NCBI GenBank assembly: GCA_032622095.1 | Contig: CP136061.1 | Coordinates: 118,556,754-118,620,753 of the forward strand | From: Siphonodentalium dalli | Lineage: Eukaryota > Mollusca > Scaphopoda > Gadilida > Siphonodentaliidae | DNA: 64,000 bases | Direction: 5' to 3' | In this document: one piece after another, positions 59,412 through 64,000 of the stretch | Numbering within the stretch: position 1 is the stretch's first letter | How the letters are laid out: each line of letters begins with the position of its first letter | Program-made: the position numbers and the translations under genes | The notes under the pieces: generated by a model | The model's database searches: none | Told to the model about the DNA's origin: nothing | Seen by the model: the letters and a program-made list of their open reading frames with translations, nothing else

Positions 59412-59795
59412 ATCATTCCATGACTGGAGCTTCCTGAAATTTTGCTCATTGGGGAGCCTCCCATATATAGTAATGCTCTAAGTAATCGACTTCTTAACCA
59501 CAGCAGAATTATGGGTAACTTTTCAGGATTTAGTCGGAAATATGGCTTATTGCCATTCATCGGAAAGCTCTCGGGGAGAGCTTTCCGATGAATGGCAACA
59601 AGCCATATTTACAACTAAATCCTGAAAATTTACCCATAATTCTGCTGTGGTTAAGAAGTCGATTACTTAGAGCATTACTGTACAAGAGAATACATTGGCC
59701 TAACAATATTTACCTTGACCTTGTAAGCCAGTGCATTCTCTTAAGGAGACTCACATGCCGGTATATAAGAGAATGTGCTTGTACAGGATCTTTAA
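59412..59795. mobile_element. Y element interrupted by X11
   Basis: ATTCCATGACTGGAGCTTCC and GAAATTTTGC run into GGGGAGCCTCCCATA; after X11 the sequence resumes with CAAGAGAATACATTGGCC and a further worn palindrome, ending at TTAA 59792-59795, which is also the left end of the next element. Confidence 0.75.
59466..59682. mobile_element. X11, near-complete X-family MITE nested in a Y palindrome
   Basis: TATAGTAATGCTCTAAGTAA to GAGCATTACTGTA; arms meet at AGCTCTCGGGGAGAGCT. It lies in the TATATA of the Y word CCCATATATAAGAGAA, so insertion into TA is visible. X therefore moved after this Y copy. Confidence 0.88.
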
Positions 59796-60052
59796 CCCTT
59801 TCATGATGGGAGCTGTGCTGGTGCAGCATTAAAGATCCTGTTTCAGTGCATTCTCTTATTAATACGAGTACCATCGGGAGCCTCGAATATATAAGAGGAT
59901 GCACTTGCGTACAAGGTCAAGGTAAATATTGTTAGGCCAATGTATTCTCTTATATATGCGAGGCTCCCTATGGGAGATTCGCATATATAAGAGATTGCAT
60001 TGGCACTGGGTTTTCGCAAAATTTCAGGAAGCTCCAGTCATGGAAGGGTTAA
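59792..60052. mobile_element. Y element with two palindromes
   Basis: TTAA 59792-59795 and 60049-60052; ends TTAACCCTTTCATGATGGGA and complement TTAACCCTTCCATGACTGGA. The second palindrome (59936-60002) has core CGAGGCTCCCTATGGGAG. It lies head to tail with the previous Y on one TTAA. Confidence 0.85.
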
Positions 60053-62206
60053 TGCTGCACCAGCGTGGCTTCTGTCATGGAAGGGTTGAAAAAAAGAAGA
60101 CACATTTGTTCTTCTTTAATTAAGGGAAATGATTCGTGACCACTCCTGCTCTATTCCCCTTGTTCCAGCATCCCTTTTGGAAACAATATGCGGGAGTACT
60201 AGGCTATGTTACATAAAGGCTTCATAGATCTCGGAATAAGATTGACTTGCTAAGTATCCAGTTACCATGCCAATAAAGCAGTGAATATTCATAAGGAATT
60301 TAATGAAATAAGAAGCACTCAGCAGTTGAATGATATTATTTCTTGAGCCTGATTTATCATGGGATGAAGTTGACACAAGAGGATTATCTCTGTATGCGGC
60401 CAATAGACAGACATGATTATAGTATCTATGCACTCAGAACTCCCTTTCTTCGCTATTTACCCTCCCCATCATCCATCTTATTGTTGTCGGCTTGCCTATT
60501 CAGCGTGGCTATCCATTCGTGAAAAGAAAATTGGTTTCTTCTCCAAATCTTGATGAATGTTAACTTTTGAATCAGTTGGTCTCAGGTGTGAGAACTAATT
60601 GTTGTATTAATTGATTCATTAATTATTCATTAACTCACCTGGGCCTGTTTGAATGGAAGGCTCTGTACTCAACAATGAATTCATTGAGTGTCATTGGTAT
60701 GTAGCCCACATCCTCTATGGTGAATAGAATGATGAGTTAATATTTATTAGGACACCTATCAAGTCCAATGTTCATGAATTATGCAGTGTGTGCTTTCAAC
60801 ATTAAAGACATACACAGAGTTCCATGTCTTCAGTTGAGCACTTACTTTTGCTTTTGGGATTTGGAAAACTATAAATATGCACATTGACACTCCAGGTAAC
60901 TATATAGACTAGCTTTATGGAGATATTTTAAAAATAAAATTGAGGCAGGCAAGAAAATCTCAGCCAGGCAGGGTATCAGAAACCATTTTTTTTTATTTTT
61001 TTTTAAGGCCTTACAACAAAAACATGTGACTTTTAAAAATGAATAAAAATGACTGAAATTCTTTTGTTACTGAATAAAGTTTCAATCTTGACAATTTTGG
61101 CTTCTCGGGTATAGCACCTTGAATTTCAAGTTTTCCAACTTGGGATATTTTGGTCACTCTGGAGGTAGGTTTATGGTTAGCTTTCGACTTTAAATCGGCG
61201 ATTCAATGCATCATATAAGCATTGATGTCAGTTATAGTACATGTATGTACTGAATGTGTACTTGAGTTAGGCTGTCTACTTTCCATATGAACATTATATA
61301 CACACCCCTGCTGGAATACACACATTTCCCCCTAATTAGTATAAGATTCCTGGTGGAGTAGTTTGCTTTTACTGAGATTTGTCAGTCATGAGATATCCAC
61401 ATTCACCCCCTAATTAGAACATGCTGCTTGGTATCATTGGGTTGTGGCTGTGAAACATATATCTTGCCTGTTATCATTAGTGTCAGTCCACTGCTCATCA
61501 AATCCAACTTACTCCATGTGTGTGCCATCAACACTGGAGTTCTGCACCTCATTAATGGTTCTGGATTCCATTGTCCACATTAAAATTTTAACCTGTTTAT
61601 TTCTGAAGATCTTTAATGGTTCATTCTATCAAAATCTTATCCCAAGGCAAAAAAATAAATAATTGATTTGAGTCACACACAGTTTTATTTTTGAATCAAT
61701 GAGGGAGGAAGGACTTTTTTTTTTTGTTTTTTTTTTTTTGTGTGTGTATACATGGTATAGATCTACGTGCAGTAATAGTCAATGTAGAGGGAACTTGGTT
61801 TTGCATTATAGCATATACTGGTACTTTCATTTTCTTGAATGTAGTCATCTACTCAATGTTCAGTGTCAATATGTCTATACATGATAGTAAATTTTTTTAT
61901 TACTGTACTTTTTTTGGTCATATCACAAATCAAAATAAAACTTCCAATGCGGGCCATTTATTTCAATGCACTGGCGTATGAGACTCAAATAATGAGTTGC
62001 TGAACACGAAGGCTAAAATTAAAAATTTTGACAAATTCTTTGAATGGGAAAAATCTTCATTAAATTTATGGAGCTATTTGTATTTATCATCCAGAAAACT
62101 AACCCAAGATGAATTTACTTTCTAAATTTCTTGGAATTTCTGGTGCTTGGGATTAGAATAGAAAACTAAACAAGCCCATGTCAGATATCTTGCATGTTCT
62201 CCTCAT

Positions 62207-62366
62207 GCCTTGAAATAGTGTGTCTGTCATTTGCAGAATGAGGTCCCCAGAGGGGGAATTTAGTGATGCTATCCCACACTGTGAGCTAGCGTCACCAAAT
62301 TCACCCTCTGGGGAGCTTATTCTGCTCAGGCCTCATCTTCTGAGAAGTATCTATAGTCTCAAATTA
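62207..62366 (+). mobile_element. Z5, left part of a Z-family element
   Basis: GCCTTGAAATAGTGTGTCTG and the hairpin CAGAATGAGGTCCCCAGAGG to GGGGAGCTTATTCTG, then GGCCTCATCTTCTGAGAAGT as in Z2; the right part is missing. Confidence 0.78.
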
Positions 62367-62405
62367 ACATATATTTTCCCTTATGTTGACTTGATCTTAT
62401 TGTTA

Positions 62406-62666
62406 TCAACCCTTTCTATGCTAAATGGATTTTCCCAATCGGTTATAAAAGTAGATATTACATTAATGCAGTGGTCTATTAATAATTTTGAGAGATACTC
62501 TTCAAAACAAGCTGACGACAGATACTACAAGTACTGACTAAGTCCTATTTATTGAGGGAAATGTTCAGATAATAAGTTCAACAAACGTCATTTGTTGAAC
62601 TTATTATATGAACATTTCCTGAGGGATAACTACTCATCAATTATTATTTAGCATAGAAAGTGTTAA
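62406..62666. mobile_element. V-family element, 261 bp
   Basis: Left TCAACCCTTTCTATGCTAAA (TTAA with one change), right complement TTAACACTTTCTATGCTAAA ending at TTAA 62663-62666. An inner palindrome (62556-62620) pairs GGAAATGTTCAGATAATAAG with its complement around GTTCAACAAACG. Confidence 0.78.
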
Positions 62667-62748
62667 ACCGCTTATTTTATAGCCAAATGAAAATTCAACT
62701 AGTCGACATTAGCTCACTAAATCAATCCTAATATACCGGTACTGAATA

Positions 62749-62907
62749 TACACTAATGCCCTAAATAATCGACTCGTTAACCACAGCAGAATTATGGGTA
62801 ATTTTTCAGGATTTTTTCGGAAATATGGCTTGTTTCCGACTAAATCCTGAAAAATTACCCATAATTCTGCTGTGGTTAAGGAGTTGATTATTTAAGGCAT
62901 TACTGTA
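62749..62907. mobile_element. X12, X-family MITE with short loop
   Basis: TACACTAATGCCCTAAATAA to AAGGCATTACTGTA. Arms meet directly at ATATGGCTTGTTTCCGAC, so about 60 bp of the centre are deleted. Confidence 0.85.
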
Positions 62908-63087
62908 CTTGTACAATTTCCCGACAATTGACCTCAGGATTCTTGAGATACAGAGTAATATGTCAGGGGAACTAAGTATACTTATTTTAAGGTGTTTATT
63001 GCATGGATGTGTGCTGGGGATTTCAATATGAATAATAGTACATGCACAAAATTGTCCATGTTACACATTTGATGATTTTGTCTGCAG

Positions 63088-63231
63088 GTCAATGGACTAT
63101 AACTTTATGAAGGTTATAACTGAAGACTCGCTGAAACATCTTCCATCGCTGCGCCATCTGTATTTGGGTAGCAACAAGATCACACATATCGATGACGGAG
63201 CGTTTGCCGATCTACCAAATCTGGAAACGCT
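63088..63231 (+). CDS. LRIG: LRIG exon 10: LRRs 12-13
   Basis: 144 bp, residues 323-370: LSMDYNFMKVITEDSLKHL and LYLGSNKITHIDDGAFADL. TCTGCAG acceptor and GTGAGT donor, the only GTGAGT in the gene. The frame stays open, so coding must continue past 64000. A truncated Y element begins about 35 nt after the donor. Confidence 0.9.
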
Positions 63232-63266
63232 GTGAGTATAGCAGTACTCTGACCAACTGAAATTGT

Positions 63267-63428
63267 GCCTCGCATATATAAGAGAATGCATTGGCCTAAC
63301 AACATTAACCTTGGTTCTGTAAGCGAGTACATTCTCTTATATATGTGAGGCTCCATATATATAAGAGAATGCACTGGCACAATATCTTTAATGCTGCACC
63401 AGTGCAGCTCCCATCGCAAAAGGGTTAA
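63267..63428. mobile_element. Y element, left end truncated
   Basis: Starts inside a palindrome (CCTCGCATATATAAGAGAAT), continues GCCTAACAACATTAACCTTG, a second palindrome, and ends GCAAAAGGGTTAA (TTAA 63425-63428). Confidence 0.75.
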
Positions 63429-63680
63429 ATGGGGACTGTACACTAAATCAGTCAATTTATGGGCCCATCTCTCTTTACACTAAACAGAATATATGCAACA
63501 AATGAGTTTATGACTCATTATCATCATAATTACCATGTTGTTTGCATCGTTCATAGAGCACATGAGTGTATTTTTCACTTATCCATGGCTCAAATTCATT
63601 CATTTGTTGCATATATTCTGTTGAGAATAATAGCAGAGGGTTCCATAAATGGCTGGATTTAGTGTATAGTTCCCCTTTAA
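63425..63680. mobile_element. W-family element, 256 bp
   Basis: TTAA 63425-63428 (shared with the Y element before it) and 63677-63680. Ends TTAAATGGGGACTGTACACT and complement TTAAAGGGGAACTATACACT. Inner arms ACAGAATATATGCAACAAAT and complement. No coding capacity. Confidence 0.85.
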
Positions 63681-63727
63681 GAAAACATGGATTATATATA
63701 AAATTTGTAAATATATCTATGAATGTC

Positions 63728-63866
63728 TTAACCCTTTGAGTGCCAGGTCCGATTTTTTTTTTTTACAATATTTTACAATTTTAATAATTTATTCTTATAT
63801 TCTTTAACAGACTTATTTTGTAGGTTTAGGGCCGATGAGATCGGCCCCTGGCACTCAAAGGGTTAA
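63728..63866. mobile_element. Y-type element, GAGTGCCAGG variant, 139 bp
   Basis: TTAA 63728-63731 and 63863-63866; ends TTAACCCTTTGAGTGCCAGG and exact complement. Shorter sister of the element at 31035, in opposite orientation and without the Y palindrome. The GGGCCGATGAGATCGGCCC word is an exact 19-base odd palindrome. Confidence 0.88.
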
Positions 63867-64000
63867 TTTCCCCACAAAGTCACTGTAGAAACTGATCTAG
63901 GATATTTTCTCCATTTGGCTGGGATTTTGTTGAGTTGCATTGAGATTCACTTCGACATATAATTAAGACTGAGCATGACGGAACACATAAAACAGCAAAG

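Larger units (their letters stand above)
58774..63087 (+). other. LRIG intron 9 (4.3 kb)
   Basis: Holds a cluster of Y elements (59.0-60.1 kb) with X11 nested, Z5, a V element and X12. 60100-62200 shows nothing beyond T-rich tracts (60986-61004, 61716-61740). Confidence 0.8.
18377..64000 (+). other. LRIG: LRIG homologue, 5' part of gene (exons 1-10, open at window end)
   Basis: The ten exons listed below splice into one open frame of 370 codons plus two bases. The order is: signal peptide (residues 1 to about 22), LRR N-cap with C29-x3-C33-x-C35-x6-C42 followed by a PSDLPSW motif, then 13 LRRs (61-370). Motifs I know from vertebrate LRIG1-3 occur in the same order: a short NxLxxxPxxG module (residues 114-123), DGLTFSGL then DGTFYGL (238-245, 263-269), WTYGL (289-293), and DAWADCKQL (312-320). 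LRIG proteins are single-pass membrane proteins; vertebrate LRIG1 restrains receptor tyrosine kinases such as EGFR, and LRIGs modulate BMP signalling. The family has about 15 LRRs, a C-cap, three Ig domains and one membrane helix; everything after LRR 13 is missing only because the window ends. Seven N-glycosylation sequons are visible (N96, N196, N233, N247, N281, N284, N300). Other LRR receptors are less likely because they lack this set of motifs. Role here is inferred from the family. Confidence 0.9.
63232..64000 (+). other. LRIG intron 10, 5' part
   Basis: GTGAGT donor, then a truncated Y, a W element and a short Y-type element. No exon is seen before the window ends. Confidence 0.8.

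Noticed and set aside
62220-62537. 105-codon frame starting MSVICRMRSPEGEF, similar to frames at 42.6 and 51.4 kb
   Set aside because: The shared peptide is the translation of the Z-family hairpin in different copies, not a protein family.
18479-63231. Identification as a Toll-like receptor, Slit or chaoptin-type LRR protein
   Set aside because: The N-cap, the NxLxxxPxxG module, DGLTF/DGTFYGL and AWxxCxxL motifs occur together in LRIG order; no TIR, EGF or repeated cap regions are seen in the part available.

Overview
The window is nuclear DNA of an invertebrate animal, most probably a mollusc. It holds one convincing protein-coding gene, written on the + strand as ten short exons spread over 45 kb. 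The rest is AT-rich non-coding DNA crowded with short inverted-repeat transposons and very rich in self-complementary TACATGTA, TACCGGTA and TACTAGTA words. There are no bacterial gene blocks, operons or CRISPR arrays. The mollusc assignment is an inference from this texture and from the gene; no species can be named.

The gene is the 5' part of an LRIG homologue (leucine-rich repeats and immunoglobulin-like domains). Exon 1 (18479-18660) encodes a signal peptide and a cysteine-rich LRR N-cap. Exons 2-10 (26353-63231) encode 13 leucine-rich repeats. Every exon junction is phase 2 and falls at the same place in the repeat, so each internal exon is one 72-bp module (exons 2, 3, 4, 8, 9) or two modules (138 or 144 bp: exons 5, 6, 7, 10). 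The last LRRs, the C-cap, the Ig domains, the membrane segment and the tail lie beyond the window.

Upstream (1-18.4 kb) there is no gene, only repeats: two long fold-back structures (0.6-4.3 and 5.4-7.6 kb), a broken reverse-transcriptase fragment (7.7-8.0 kb), an array of diverged units carrying a nested MITE (10.0-11.9 kb), a 478-bp hairpin element (13.1 kb), a 162-bp tandem repeat (14.3 kb) and two copies of a TTAA-bounded family (15.4, 17.3 kb). A short upstream ORF (18377-18412) precedes the LRIG start.

The introns hold most of the structure. I distinguish these families. X: twelve palindromes with TA targets, in every intron except intron 5 (and the cut intron 10). Y, V, W, M, Q and H: six families bounded by TTAA, several opening TTAACCCTTT. 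Z: a family whose intact copy has a perfect 8-bp target duplication. U: a 384-bp TA element. There is also a 2.2-kb fold-back (39.2-41.4 kb) and a 2.57-kb TA-flanked element with CCGCGG-rich ends (55.2-57.8 kb). Nested insertions and an unoccupied paralogous site let several targets be read directly. Many elements sit within about 60 nt of LRIG splice sites, so this gene shows how far intron ends tolerate hairpin-forming insertions. A 1.1-kb cluster of a TAACGGTAAAGACA-type word in intron 1 is not explained by any of these families.
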